Shown here piece after piece: positions 17,970-27,871 of a DNA stretch of 64,000 bases. The stretch comes from Ruminococcus sp. (GTDB taxonomy: Bacteria; Bacillota; Clostridia; Oscillospirales; Acutalibacteraceae). The stretch covers positions 28,212 through 92,211 of the forward strand of contig JAFSZY010000016.1 in assembly GCA_017458845.1 (NCBI GenBank), in the 5' to 3' direction. A program made the position numbers and the translations under genes. The notes under the pieces are model-generated. The model was not told where the DNA came from. It ran no database searches and saw only the letters and a program-made list of their open reading frames with translations. Position 1 is the stretch's first letter; the number at the start of each line of letters is the position of its first letter.

Positions 17970-19147
17970 TAGATTATCAGAATTTTATTAACGATAAAAT
18001 AAGCAGCGTCAAGCCTTCGGGGATACGAAAGTTTTTCGATATAGCCGTCGAAATGGACAACGTAATATCCCTGTCCATCGGCGAGCCTGATTTTCAGACG
18101 CCCTGGCATATCCGCGAGGCGGGTATTGTCTCGCTCGAGCGCGGCAAAACCTGGTACTCGCCCAACCGTGGTTTTATAGAGCTGAGAAAGGCGATTTGTG
18201 ATTATTACAAAAGACGCTTTAATGTTGAATATAACCCCGACAGTCAGGTTCTCGTTACCGTAGGCGGCAGCGAGGGTATCGATTTGTGCCTCAGGTCTGT
18301 TGTGAGCGAGGGCGACGAGGTGCTTATTCCTCAGCCCGCTTTCGTGTGCTATGAACCGCTCACAACTATGGCGGGCGGCAGACCCGTTATCATCGAGACC
18401 AGGCAGGAGAACAACTTCAGGCTTCTGCCCGAGGAGATTGAACAGGCTGTAACAGATAAGACCAAGGCGCTTGTTCTGCCTTTCCCGAACAATCCCACAG
18501 GCGCTATTATGGAGCGCGGGGATTTGGAGAAGATAGCCGAAGTTATCATAAAGCACAACCTCTTTGTGATTTCCGACGAGATTTACGGAGAGCTTACATA
18601 CGGCGGAAAGCACCACGTTTCCATAGCCGAGATTGACGGTATGAAGGAGAGAACTCTCGTTGTCAGCGGTTTTTCAAAGTCGTACGCTATGACGGGCTGG
18701 CGTCTTGGCTATGTGCTCGGTCCCAAGGAGATAATCGACCACATTACCAAGCTTCACCAGTACGGTATAATGTCGTCGCCCACAACAGCCCAGTACGCGG
18801 CTATCGAGGCGCTCAAAAACGGCGATAACGACGTAGCTATGATGCGCGACGATTACGATATCCGCCGCAGGCTTATTGTCGGCAAGCTAAACGAAATCGG
18901 CTTGACCTGCTTTGAGCCTCTGGGCGCTTTCTATACATTCCCGTGCATCCGCTCCACCGGGCTGTCAAGCGACGAGTTCGCCACACGTCTTGTACAGGAA
19001 AAGCGCGTAGCCGTTGTGCCCGGTACGGCTTTCGGCGAGTGCGGAGAGGGCTATGTACGAATCTCCTACGCTCAGTCTTTGAAAAATATCAAAACCGCGT
19101 TAAAGCGCATTGAGGAATTTGTAGAGGAGCTTAAAAGTGAAGGTTAA
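17966..19147 (+). CDS. Class I/II PLP-dependent aminotransferase
   Basis: A 393-residue fold-type I aminotransferase. It has SIGEPDFQTPWHI, NPTGAIMERGDL, the aspartate in ISDEIYGELTYGG, the PLP-binding lysine in VSGFSKSYAMTGWRLGY, and the carboxylate-binding Arg near the C-terminus (GYVRISYAQS). Members act on aspartate, aromatic or branched-chain amino acids; the substrate cannot be named. The start is GTG, overlapping the Lrp stop by four bases. It overlaps ispE by 11 bases. A link with IOR (which uses aryl pyruvates) is possible but not shown. Confidence 0.9.
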   Translation: MIDYQNFINDKISSVKPSGIRKFFDIAVEMDNVISLSIGEPDFQTPWHIREAGIVSLERGKTWYSPNRGFIELRKAICDYYKRRFNVEYNPDSQVLVTVGGSEGIDLCLRSVVSEGDEVLIPQPAFVCYEPLTTMAGGRPVIIETRQENNFRLLPEEIEQAVTDKTKALVLPFPNNPTGAIMERGDLEKIAEVIIKHNLFVISDEIYGELTYGGKHHVSIAEIDGMKERTLVVSGFSKSYAMTGWRLGYVLGPKEIIDHITKLHQYGIMSSPTTAQYAAIEALKNGDNDVAMMRDDYDIRRRLIVGKLNEIGLTCFEPLGAFYTFPCIRSTGLSSDEFATRLVQEKRVAVVPGTAFGECGEGYVRISYAQSLKNIKTALKRIEEFVEELKSEG

Positions 19148-20009
19148 AGTTCAGGCTCCCGCCAAGATTAATATGTCGCTCGACGTTCTGCGCCGCCGTC
19201 CCGACGGTTATCACGACGTGAGTATGGTAATGCAGGCTGTAGGTCTTTATGACTATGTTACGGTTGAGACCACTGACTCAAAGGATATCGAAATCCGCTG
19301 TGACTACGAGGGCGTGCCTTGCGACGAGAGGAATATCGCGTACAAAGCCGCCGCGGCTTTCTTCAAATACACTGAAACAGAGAACCGCGGCATTATAATT
19401 ACCATAGAAAAACACATCCCGACTCAGGCGGGACTCGCGGGAGGCTCAGCTGACGGAGCGGCTGTTATCGTGGCTCTCAATAAGCTGTTTTCTACACACC
19501 TAAAGGAAAAGGAAATGTGCGAGATAGGCGAGCGCGTCGGCGCGGACGTGCCTTTCTGCATAATCGGGGGCACAAGGCTCGCCAGCGGCACAGGTACCAA
19601 GCTCAAAAAGATGATTTCCATACCTCGCTGCAAAATTGTAATTTGCAAGCCCGAGGTCAGCGTGTCCACCGCCGAGGCGTATTCTAAAATTGACTCCGCC
19701 AACCTCACTCATCCCGAGTTCACCGCCGAGATGGTCAAGGCGATTTACGCCCGTGATATCTGGATGGTAACCTCCTGTATGCTCAACGATTTTGAGATAG
19801 CGCTCGACTTGGAGGAAATCAAGGACGTAAAGAGAGTAATGCTCAAAAACAAGGCTCTCGGCGCCTGTATGAGCGGTTCGGGCTCGGCGGTGTTCGCAGT
19901 TTTCAACAGCGAAAAGAAAGCCGGGAAGTGCCTGCAAGCGCTCAAAAAGGATTACAAGGAAGTGTTCCTCTGTGAACCCGTCAAAGAGGGCTGCGCGGTA
20001 ATTGAATAA
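19137..20009 (+). CDS. ispE: 4-diphosphocytidyl-2-C-methyl-D-erythritol kinase
   Basis: A 290-residue GHMP kinase of the MEP isoprenoid pathway. VQAPAKINMSLDVLRRRPDG is the conserved IspE N-terminus with the catalytic lysine region, PTQAGLAGGSADGAAVI is the ATP-binding glycine loop, and GSGSAVFAVF is the third GHMP motif. It phosphorylates CDP-methylerythritol. The GTG start lies inside the end of the aminotransferase gene, with GAGGAG upstream. In many Clostridia ispE precedes spoIIR, as here. Confidence 0.95.
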   Translation: MKVKVQAPAKINMSLDVLRRRPDGYHDVSMVMQAVGLYDYVTVETTDSKDIEIRCDYEGVPCDERNIAYKAAAAFFKYTETENRGIIITIEKHIPTQAGLAGGSADGAAVIVALNKLFSTHLKEKEMCEIGERVGADVPFCIIGGTRLASGTGTKLKKMISIPRCKIVICKPEVSVSTAEAYSKIDSANLTHPEFTAEMVKAIYARDIWMVTSCMLNDFEIALDLEEIKDVKRVMLKNKALGACMSGSGSAVFAVFNSEKKAGKCLQALKKDYKEVFLCEPVKEGCAVIE

Positions 20010-20019
20010 AAAGTTTTAT

Positions 20020-20052
20020 CCTGCCTATACTCAGTGTGTAGGCAGGTTTTTT
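20020..20052 (+). terminator. Terminator after ispE
   Basis: CCTGCCTAYAC-type stem: CCTGCCTA pairs with TAGGCAGG around CTCAGTGTG, followed by six T residues. Confidence 0.88.
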
Positions 20053-20069
20053 CTTTTTGTTGAGAAGTA

Positions 20070-20274
20070 AGCCCTCCCTTGGGGGAGGGTGCCGACCATC
20101 GGGAGGCGGGAGAGGGTCCACTTGTAAACGGGCTTACAATTTGACGTGAGATATACCGAGCATTTTAATAATGGACCCTCTATCGACCAAATCGCAAGCG
20201 ATTTGCCCACTTTCCCCCAAGGGAAAGCTTGGTGCTCCTTTCAAACGTCAGTTAGTATCCCCTCAAGGGAAGGC
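20070..20274. repeat. Mosaic palindromic element, copy before spoIIR
   Basis: It begins AGCCCTCCCTTGGGGGAGGG and ends CCTCAAGGGAAGGCT. It contains GGGAGAGGGTCCAC paired with GGACCCTC, and CGACCAAATCGCAAGCGATT, identical over about 40 bases with 10499-10723. An inner end (CCCCCAAGGGAAAGCT at ~20214-20229) suggests two nested or stepwise-acquired ends. It fills the ispE-spoIIR gap; no gene is present. Confidence 0.85.
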
Positions 20275-20292
20275 TAATATAGGAGGCTGTTT

Positions 20293-20886
20293 ATGAAACT
20301 TTTTATCAAATCACTATGCGCGGCTATGGCTGTGTGCTTATTATTCTCAATTATTCCGTTCTCCGCGGAGTGTTCAGACATCAGCACTGAGGTGTTCAGG
20401 CTCCATATCCTCGCTAATTCCGACAGCAAGGCTGACCAGAATTTAAAGCTTAAAGTCCGCGACAAGGTGCTCGAATACACCGAGAGCCTGTACAAAAGCG
20501 CCGACAGTCTTATAAAGGCTGAAACTCTAACTAACGACAATCTCCAGACAATAGCCGACGTCGCCGCGCGTGAAGTTAAGCGCAGCGGTTACAGCTATCC
20601 AGTCAAAGCGGAGATTAAAAGAATGTATTTTAACACCCGCCACTACGGAAAAATCACAATGCCCTCAGGAATGTACAACGCGCTGAGAATTACCATCGGT
20701 AAAGGCGAAGGTCACAACTGGTGGTGCGTAATGTACCCGTCAATGTGTGTGGGAGTGAGTACCGACTACGACGCGCTCAAATCAAAGACTACAGATAATC
20801 AGTACCGCATTATGACCGACGAGGGCTATGAACTGAAATTTAAGATAGTGGAGTATTTTGTTAAAATTTCGTCATTATTCTCATAG
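20293..20886 (+). CDS. spoIIR: Stage II sporulation protein R
   Basis: A 197-residue secreted protein. A signal-type hydrophobic segment (about residues 6-27) is followed by the family motifs FRLHILANSDSKADQNLKLK and GEGHNWWCVMYPSMC. SpoIIR is made in the forespore and signals across the septum so that SpoIIGA processes pro-sigma-E. Its presence is strong evidence that the lineage has, or recently had, an endospore programme. GGAGG lies before the ATG. No recognised forespore sigma-F promoter was assigned. Confidence 0.93.
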   Translation: MKLFIKSLCAAMAVCLLFSIIPFSAECSDISTEVFRLHILANSDSKADQNLKLKVRDKVLEYTESLYKSADSLIKAETLTNDNLQTIADVAAREVKRSGYSYPVKAEIKRMYFNTRHYGKITMPSGMYNALRITIGKGEGHNWWCVMYPSMCVGVSTDYDALKSKTTDNQYRIMTDEGYELKFKIVEYFVKISSLFS

Positions 20887-20947
20887 ACCTTTTTATGGGA
20901 CATCTTGTGTGTTATTATAATTTCAATAAAACTAATTGAGGTCTGTT

Positions 20948-23900
20948 ATGTTACAAATTATTCTCGGAAAAAGCGGCAGCGGTAAGACAACACGAGCCGT
21001 AAATATACTCTCTGATTTGAGAAAACAAGGCGACACAAAGCTTTTAATGCTTGTGCCAGACCAGAACTCATTCGAGACCGAAACAGCGTTCCTGAACATA
21101 CTGGGAGCGGGGGCTTCCCGCGACGTAAAAGTGTTCGGCTTTAACCGCTTGTGCGACTTTGTGTTCAAGCAAACGGGCAACATCCCGCGCAACGTAATCG
21201 ACGACGGCGTCCGCAGGATAATCCTCACCAAGGCTATTAAAGAGTGTCAGGATAACCTCAACTTTTTCGCTTCGGCTAAGACGCGCAAGTCCGTGCTGGA
21301 GCTGATGCTTCACTCACTCTCGGAGTGGAGGAAGGACAACATCACCCCCGAAATAATAGCCGAGGCGAGCGAGAATATAGAGAGCGAAACCCTCAGGCGA
21401 AAGCTAAGTGAAACCTCACTGGTGCTTGAGGCGTATGACGCTATTCTCTCGGGCACATATATCGACCCGCTCGACAACCTCAACAGCCTGAACAGAATCC
21501 TCAGCGAAAATTTTTTGTTTGAGGATTATACAGTTGTTGTGGATTCTTTCAGCGGATTTACATATCAGCAGCTGGAAATCATCTCTACTCTTATGCGTCG
21601 TTCAAAGGACTTTTATGTCACGCTCAACCTCGACATTGAGTTCAAGGACAGCGACGTTTTTTCCACAACCGAGCGTACATATAAGCTGATTAAACGCATA
21701 GCCAAGCGAAACTCTATCGAGGTTAAACCCGATATTATTCTAAGCAAGATTAAGCGTTCTGATTGTGAGGAAATTTCTTTTATAGAAAAATACGCGTTAA
21801 AATCAAACGACGCGGTTTATACCGAAAAGACCGACCGAGTCGAAACCTTCATAGCTTCCGACATCTATCGCGAGGCTTCATTCGTCGCGCGTAAAATCAA
21901 GAGTTTGATTGTGGACAGCGGCTGCAATTACAGTGATATCGCCGTAATCTGCCGAAACATCGCGCCGTACAGCGGTGTTCTCGACACGGCTTTCGACAAG
22001 TTCGAAATCCCTTACTTTATGAACGTCCCCAAGGATGTTTTTAATCGCCCCGTTATCCGCTTCATCTGCTCCGCTCTCGAGTGCGTAATCTACGGCTTTG
22101 AGCGTGAAAAGCTCCTCTCAATGCTCAAGACGGAACTGCTTGACTTAACCGAAGTTGAGATTTCGGATTTCGAAAATTATCTTTTCACCTGGAACGTTGA
22201 CCGCTCCGCTCTCAAAAAGGAGTTTTGTTCCAATCCCTCTGGCTTTGAAAAGCTCACGAGCGAGGACGAGAAAAAGCTCAAAGACATTGAAGCTACACGA
22301 AAATACGCTGTTGAACCTCTTATAAAATTTCAAAACGCCTGTAAGAGCGCAACTGTCAAAACAATCTCACAAGCTCTCTATGAATTGATGACCGACTATA
22401 ATCTCGAGAGCTCGGTAGACAGGCTCTACGACAAGCTCCAAAGCGAGGGCTATTTAGCCGAAGCTGACGAGGAAGTCCGCGTGTACAACCTTTTCACTGC
22501 GGCTCTTGACAAGCTCGTGGCGACAGCGGGCGAGGATATTGTAGATTTAAAGGAATACAAGCAGTACCTTGACTATCTCATAAGCGATATACAGTTCAGC
22601 GACATTCCGTCCTATCAGGATCAGGTCAATGTCGGTGTTGCCGACCGCGTGCGCCTGAGCGACGAAAAGGTTGTTTTTGTAATCGGAGCTGTTGACGGAT
22701 TGTTCCCGTCTATCCCCAAGACGGCGGGCGCTTTTTCCGAGACGGAGCGCCGAATTTTGGTTGAGAACAATATTCCTCTCACCGACAGTCTGGAATATCT
22801 TGCCGCTCACGAAAAGTATCTTGCTTACTGCGCCCTGACTTCTCCGAGCGAAAAGCTCATAGTCAGCCTTTACACAGGCAGCTTCGCGGGCGAAAGCTTC
22901 CGTCCGTCCGAGATTTACAACGAGATTGAAAGGCTGTTTCCGAATCGCGTTCACTCAACCTCAATGGACGTTAACGAAGCGTTTGAGCTCTACAGCGAGA
23001 GCCAGGCTTTCGATTATCTCGCTGAAAAATTCAGTGAGAACTCCGCCGAGATTTCCGCCTTAAAGGACTATTTCAGCGGGCTTGATTTCTACAGGCTCAA
23101 TATCAGTCGTATCGAAAACGTGCTGAGCAAAAAGCCGTTCAGAATCGAGAATAAACAGAATGCCGAAAACCTCTTCGGCAAAAATATGAACATATCCGCC
23201 TCACAGCTGGAGAAGTACAACCTCTGCGCTTTCCGGTATTTCTGCAACTACGGGCTGAGGGTGAGGGAGCGCAAAAGCGCCGAGATTGACGCTATCCAGG
23301 TCGGCAACGTAGTCCACTACGTGCTAGAGAATTTTTTGAAGAAACATAACAAGTCCGTACTTAATTCTTTATCCGACGATAATATAAAATCTTCCGTAGA
23401 CAGTATTGTAAGAAATTATACCGATGAATTCTACGGCGGACTCGAGGATAAACCCGCTTCGTTCCTCAACCTTGTAGACAGGCTCAAGCAGAATGCTTTC
23501 GCCCTTATAAAACAGCTTATCATCCAGCTCTCGCACAGTGATTTCAAGCCAGTTGACTTTGAGCTTCAAATAGGCGCGGATGGAGAAATCCCCGCCTACA
23601 AGATTGATATTGACTCTGAGCACAGCGTTTCTGTCAACGGCTTTATAGACAGGGTAGATGTCAGCGAGAAGAGCGAGGACGAGTATTATATAAGAATCGT
23701 TGACTACAAAACAGGCAAAAAGGTCTTTAAGCTTCAGGACATCCTCCACGGCATTAATATGCAGATGCTGATTTACCTGCGCGCCGTAGGACAGAACGGT
23801 GAGAAGTATTACAACAAGAAGCTGATTCCCTCGGGAATTCTCTATATGCCCGCTTTCGCTCCCATAATCAACAGCAGCGAAAAGGATATCCCCAAAAAGT

Positions 23901-24271
23901 TCAGCGATTCGCTTAAAATGAACGGTCTTGTGCTCAACGACGAGGACGTCATCAACCGTATGGATAACAGCGGGGATTATATCAAGCTCAGCAAAAAGCT
24001 CATTGACGACAAGTACAGCGAAACTCTCGCCGACAAGGCTCAGTTTAACCTTATTTTTGAACATATAGACAATACCATTCTTCAAATGGGCAAAAATCTG
24101 CTTGACGGCAGGGTAGAGGCGAGCCCGATAATGGGTATCGAGAACGGCTGCAAATACTGCCCATACGACAGCGTGTGCCTGAGAAAATACGGCGACAGCT
24201 ACCGATATTTCGACAAGGCTGACGCAAAGGAAGTTTTTAAGACACTGGAAGGAGCTGAGAGCGTTGAGTAA
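20948..24271 (+). CDS. addB: ATP-dependent helicase/nuclease subunit B (AddB)
   Basis: A 1107-residue AddB. The Walker A motif is at the very N-terminus (IILGKSGSGKTTRAVNIL), an inactive helicase-like middle follows, and the C-terminal RecB-type nuclease includes VDYKTGKK. Four cysteines for the iron-sulfur cluster that staples the nuclease domain are visible: one in NLCAFRYFC and three in GCKYCPYDSVC. With AddA it resects double-strand breaks until a Chi site. The start ATG 20948 has GAGG seven bases upstream; the TTG at 20936 is less likely. It overlaps addA by eight bases. Confidence 0.95.
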   Translation: MLQIILGKSGSGKTTRAVNILSDLRKQGDTKLLMLVPDQNSFETETAFLNILGAGASRDVKVFGFNRLCDFVFKQTGNIPRNVIDDGVRRIILTKAIKECQDNLNFFASAKTRKSVLELMLHSLSEWRKDNITPEIIAEASENIESETLRRKLSETSLVLEAYDAILSGTYIDPLDNLNSLNRILSENFLFEDYTVVVDSFSGFTYQQLEIISTLMRRSKDFYVTLNLDIEFKDSDVFSTTERTYKLIKRIAKRNSIEVKPDIILSKIKRSDCEEISFIEKYALKSNDAVYTEKTDRVETFIASDIYREASFVARKIKSLIVDSGCNYSDIAVICRNIAPYSGVLDTAFDKFEIPYFMNVPKDVFNRPVIRFICSALECVIYGFEREKLLSMLKTELLDLTEVEISDFENYLFTWNVDRSALKKEFCSNPSGFEKLTSEDEKKLKDIEATRKYAVEPLIKFQNACKSATVKTISQALYELMTDYNLESSVDRLYDKLQSEGYLAEADEEVRVYNLFTAALDKLVATAGEDIVDLKEYKQYLDYLISDIQFSDIPSYQDQVNVGVADRVRLSDEKVVFVIGAVDGLFPSIPKTAGAFSETERRILVENNIPLTDSLEYLAAHEKYLAYCALTSPSEKLIVSLYTGSFAGESFRPSEIYNEIERLFPNRVHSTSMDVNEAFELYSESQAFDYLAEKFSENSAEISALKDYFSGLDFYRLNISRIENVLSKKPFRIENKQNAENLFGKNMNISASQLEKYNLCAFRYFCNYGLRVRERKSAEIDAIQVGNVVHYVLENFLKKHNKSVLNSLSDDNIKSSVDSIVRNYTDEFYGGLEDKPASFLNLVDRLKQNAFALIKQLIIQLSHSDFKPVDFELQIGADGEIPAYKIDIDSEHSVSVNGFIDRVDVSEKSEDEYYIRIVDYKTGKKVFKLQDILHGINMQMLIYLRAVGQNGEKYYNKKLIPSGILYMPAFAPIINSSEKDIPKKFSDSLKMNGLVLNDEDVINRMDNSGDYIKLSKKLIDDKYSETLADKAQFNLIFEHIDNTILQMGKNLLDGRVEASPIMGIENGCKYCPYDSVCLRKYGDSYRYFDKADAKEVFKTLEGAESVE

Positions 24272-27200
24272 TTTACAATTTACACCCGCTCAGCAGGACG
24301 CTGTTGACGCGCGAAGCGGAAACGTCTTGGTTTCGGCAGCGGCAGGCTCGGGTAAAACCGCGGTGCTTGTTCAGCGTATTATAGAGGCTGTTACCGACAG
24401 GGTCAACCCTGTCTCCATAGACAAAATGCTTGTTGTTACGTTCACGCGCGCCGCGACTCTTGAAATGCGTACAAGAATAGAGAACGCGATTGACAGCCTG
24501 CTCAAAGACGACCCCTATAACAAATATCTCCTTACACAGAAGCACCTGCTTTACAGCGCCAGGATTTCCACAATCGACTCGTTTTGTATAGAGTTCGTGC
24601 GCCGATACTTTTACAAACTCGGAATTCAGCAGGATTTTAGCGTTCCCGAGGAGGGAGAGCAGAATATCCTCATCAACAACGCTATTGACAACACCCTCGA
24701 GTATTTCTATCAGCAGAACGACGAGGATTTTCTCAACCTTGTTTCCGCGGTATGCACTCACCGCGGCGACGATAATCTCAAAAAGTATATTTTACAAATC
24801 TACAGATTCCTCACGGCTTTGCCGTTTCCCGAGGATTATCTCGACAGTGTTCTCAGCTTTTATGCTTCAGGGACAGGCGGTTTTGCCGCTTCACCGTATT
24901 TCAACTACATAATGGACTACGCCCGTGACTGTCTGCTCTATTGCCTCGAGCTAGTCGATACCTGTCAGGGCTATCTCGGCACCGACACTCTTCTTGACGC
25001 GGACAAAATCGAAAAGGTCCGCGATGTTCTGCTCGATGATTTCAAGACGCTCGACAATATCAACGCCGAGATTATGAGTGATAACTGGGACGGCGTTTTT
25101 GAGCGCCTGAACAACCTCAAATTCAAGAGATTTACTACGCTCAGGAACATTGAGGATAATATTGTCGATATCATCAAGAGCATTCGTGACACCTACAAGG
25201 ACGAAGTCAATCGCCTTAAATCCGTTTTTATCTCCGATATTTCCGATATCAACGCTGAAACCGACAGGATCTACCCTGTAATAAAAGCTCTTTTTGCCTG
25301 CGTTAAGAGGTTTATTATTGAGTACGACAACCTCAAGGCGGACAGGAATTTCCTCACATATTCCGACATAGAACATCTGACCGTAAAGCTCCTCTGCGAT
25401 AAAAGCGGCGATGAAATAACTTTCACCGATATTTCCGAGGAAATATCAAGGGAGTTTGACCTCATTATGGTCGATGAGTTCCAGGACATCAACGACACTC
25501 AGGACCTCATCTTCAAGGCTATCAGCAACCGCAGAGACAACCTCTTTGTTGTGGGCGACGTAAAGCAGAGCATTTACGGCTTTCGTCAGGCAAAGCCCGA
25601 GATTTTTATTGATTATAAGGACAGCTGCAAGCGCTACGACAGGGACAACCCCGACTATCCCGCCAAGATTATACTCGACAAAAACTTCAGAAGCCGACTA
25701 GGTGTAATTGAAGCGTGCAACTTTGTTTTTTCAACCTTGATGTCAAAGGAGCTCGGCGGCATAGAGTACAACGATGAGGAAAAGCTTGTGTGCGGCGCGT
25801 CTTATCCAGAAAGCGGCGCCCCGAATATGGAGCTTATGCTTATTGACACCTCGGGCATAAACAAAGAGGAGGACGAAAAGAAGGAAGCCTTTGAAGCCGC
25901 TCGGATAGCCGAAAAAATCCAGAAGCTCGTTCTTGAGGAAAAGCTTCAGGTCACCGACAAAGAGGGAACAAGAAACATAGAATACGGCGATATAGCAATC
26001 CTGCTCAGGAGCGCCAAGGGCGACACCCGCCGCGCCGTAACCTTTGCCAATACTCTTGGGGAGTATATGATTCCCGTCATTTCCACCGAAAAGAACAACT
26101 TCTTTGAGGAGAACGAAATCAAGGTTATACTCAACCTGCTTCGGGTTATCGACAACCCAGTTCAGGATATTCCTCTGTTATCCGTGCTTATGAGCCCGAT
26201 GTTCGGTTTCACCTCCGACGAAATGGCTGAGATCCGCTCTTCAAAACGGCGTGTTCCGCTTTATATTGCGGTTAAGGAATACGGCGGACAAAATGAAAAG
26301 TGCCGCGAGTTCATCGCCTTTATCTCCAAAATGCGCTCGCTTGCCGCGACCATTTCAGCGGACAGGCTGATTAACATTATTCTAAGCGAAACAGGCTTTG
26401 ACTCGGTTTATTCCGCGTTGAATCAAAAGCCCTCAAAGAACCTGTATCTTTTGCGCGAGTACGCTTCTAAGTACGCGGGCAGCGGCTACAAGACGCTCAC
26501 CGCCTTTATTAACTTTGTGGATAAGATGAAGGATAACGGTACGATTATCAATTCGGGCGATGAGCCCGGGCTTGATAACCTAAACGCTGTGCGTATTATG
26601 AGCGTTCACGCCAGCAAGGGGCTCGAGTTCCCCGTGTGTATTCTTGCTTCGACTTCTACTCAGTTCAATTTGCAGGATACTTCCTCCGACATCGTAATCA
26701 ACAGCCGCGGCGGTGTAGGTTTACGTTATGTTGACAACCTTATTAAGTACGAAACCGTTCAGCGCAAAGCGGTGTCGCTTATGATGACAGACTCTCAGCT
26801 CTCCGAGGAAATGCGTGTGCTTTACGTTGCTCTGACAAGAGCCAGAGAGCGTTTGATTATCACTTCCGCTCAGCAGAACCCCGAGTCTTACATAGCGAAA
26901 CTGGAGTCGAAAATTCCGTCCTACCCGATTTCGCCCTATGTATTAAAGCGGTTCAACTCCTTCTCGGATTGGCTCTTTACTGCGGCTTTGGCTAACCCGT
27001 CCTGCACAGGACTTAGAAAGTTCATTGAACCTGACTACACCAATTTCAGCCATGAATACCGCCCTTGGAGCGTGAGCGTTGTCGGCTTGCCATCGGATGA
27101 AGAAACCGACACGGACGCTGTATCAACTCAACAGGAAAAACCTGCGATAAAACCAAATCCCGAGTTTATAAGCAAGTTCAAGGAAAGGCTGTCATTTGAG

Positions 27201-27830
27201 TATAAAAACAAGCCCCTCATAAACTTGCCTCAAAAGGTAAGCGCCTCGGAGCTTTCGCATAAGGATAATAAGATTTTCAACAAACTTTTGCGCAAACCCG
27301 AATTTCTGGAGGACAAAAAATCAGGCGGCGCTCAAAGGGGCGAGGCGTTCCACAGCTTTATGGAGCACTGCGATTTCATTAAGGCAAAAGCAAATCCCGA
27401 GCTCGAAGCCAAAAGGCTTGTAAACGCCGGATTCTTACAGCCTGAAGAATATGACCTGCTCGACTTTAGTTCTATAAAAGAATTTTTAAGCAGTAGCCTA
27501 ATAGGTCGTGTTATAAACAGCGAGGAGTACTTCAGGGAATACACCTTCACGGTAAAGATTAACGCCTCAGATTATGACGAGAACATTTGTGACGAGTTCA
27601 AAACTCACAAAATCATAATGCAGGGCGCCGTTGACCTCGCGTTTATCGAGAACGGCGAAGTTGTCATAGTTGACTACAAAACCGACAGGGTAAAGGATAT
27701 CGAAAAGCTCGGCGCTATGTACCGCAAGCAGGTTGAGCTCTACAAAACCGCCCTTGAGGAAACAATGAACCTGAAAGTAAAGGAAGTCATTATTTACTCG
27801 GTTTACAATAACAAGGCAATAAAAATATAA
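24264..27830 (+). CDS. addA: ATP-dependent helicase/nuclease subunit A (AddA)
   Basis: An 1188-residue UvrD-family helicase with a C-terminal nuclease. Visible motifs are Walker A VSAAAGSGKTAVLVQRI, MLVVTFTRAA, DEFQDINDTQ (motif II), GDVKQSIYGFRQA, SVHASKGLEFPV and LYVALTRARERLI (motif VI), with the nuclease signature VDYKTDR near the end. The start is TTG at 24264 with GGAAGGAG nine bases upstream, overlapping the end of addB, so the two subunits are translationally coupled. Length is normal for the family. Confidence 0.96.
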   Translation: MSNLQFTPAQQDAVDARSGNVLVSAAAGSGKTAVLVQRIIEAVTDRVNPVSIDKMLVVTFTRAATLEMRTRIENAIDSLLKDDPYNKYLLTQKHLLYSARISTIDSFCIEFVRRYFYKLGIQQDFSVPEEGEQNILINNAIDNTLEYFYQQNDEDFLNLVSAVCTHRGDDNLKKYILQIYRFLTALPFPEDYLDSVLSFYASGTGGFAASPYFNYIMDYARDCLLYCLELVDTCQGYLGTDTLLDADKIEKVRDVLLDDFKTLDNINAEIMSDNWDGVFERLNNLKFKRFTTLRNIEDNIVDIIKSIRDTYKDEVNRLKSVFISDISDINAETDRIYPVIKALFACVKRFIIEYDNLKADRNFLTYSDIEHLTVKLLCDKSGDEITFTDISEEISREFDLIMVDEFQDINDTQDLIFKAISNRRDNLFVVGDVKQSIYGFRQAKPEIFIDYKDSCKRYDRDNPDYPAKIILDKNFRSRLGVIEACNFVFSTLMSKELGGIEYNDEEKLVCGASYPESGAPNMELMLIDTSGINKEEDEKKEAFEAARIAEKIQKLVLEEKLQVTDKEGTRNIEYGDIAILLRSAKGDTRRAVTFANTLGEYMIPVISTEKNNFFEENEIKVILNLLRVIDNPVQDIPLLSVLMSPMFGFTSDEMAEIRSSKRRVPLYIAVKEYGGQNEKCREFIAFISKMRSLAATISADRLINIILSETGFDSVYSALNQKPSKNLYLLREYASKYAGSGYKTLTAFINFVDKMKDNGTIINSGDEPGLDNLNAVRIMSVHASKGLEFPVCILASTSTQFNLQDTSSDIVINSRGGVGLRYVDNLIKYETVQRKAVSLMMTDSQLSEEMRVLYVALTRARERLIITSAQQNPESYIAKLESKIPSYPISPYVLKRFNSFSDWLFTAALANPSCTGLRKFIEPDYTNFSHEYRPWSVSVVGLPSDEETDTDAVSTQQEKPAIKPNPEFISKFKERLSFEYKNKPLINLPQKVSASELSHKDNKIFNKLLRKPEFLEDKKSGGAQRGEAFHSFMEHCDFIKAKANPELEAKRLVNAGFLQPEEYDLLDFSSIKEFLSSSLIGRVINSEEYFREYTFTVKINASDYDENICDEFKTHKIIMQGAVDLAFIENGEVVIVDYKTDRVKDIEKLGAMYRKQVELYKTALEETMNLKVKEVIIYSVYNNKAIKI

Positions 27831-27833
27831 AAA

Positions 27834-27871
27834 AGCCCTCCCTTGGGGAATTTCGCGAGGGAAGCCTTTTT
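27834..27871. terminator. Bidirectional terminator from a short AGCCCTCCC element
   Basis: AGCCCTCCCT and AGGGAAGCCT pair, with A-runs on the left and TTTTT on the right, so it can end addA (+) and pyrB (-). Its stems are the ends of the mosaic repeat family (compare 10499 and 20070), so a minimal repeat copy appears to serve as terminator. Confidence 0.75.
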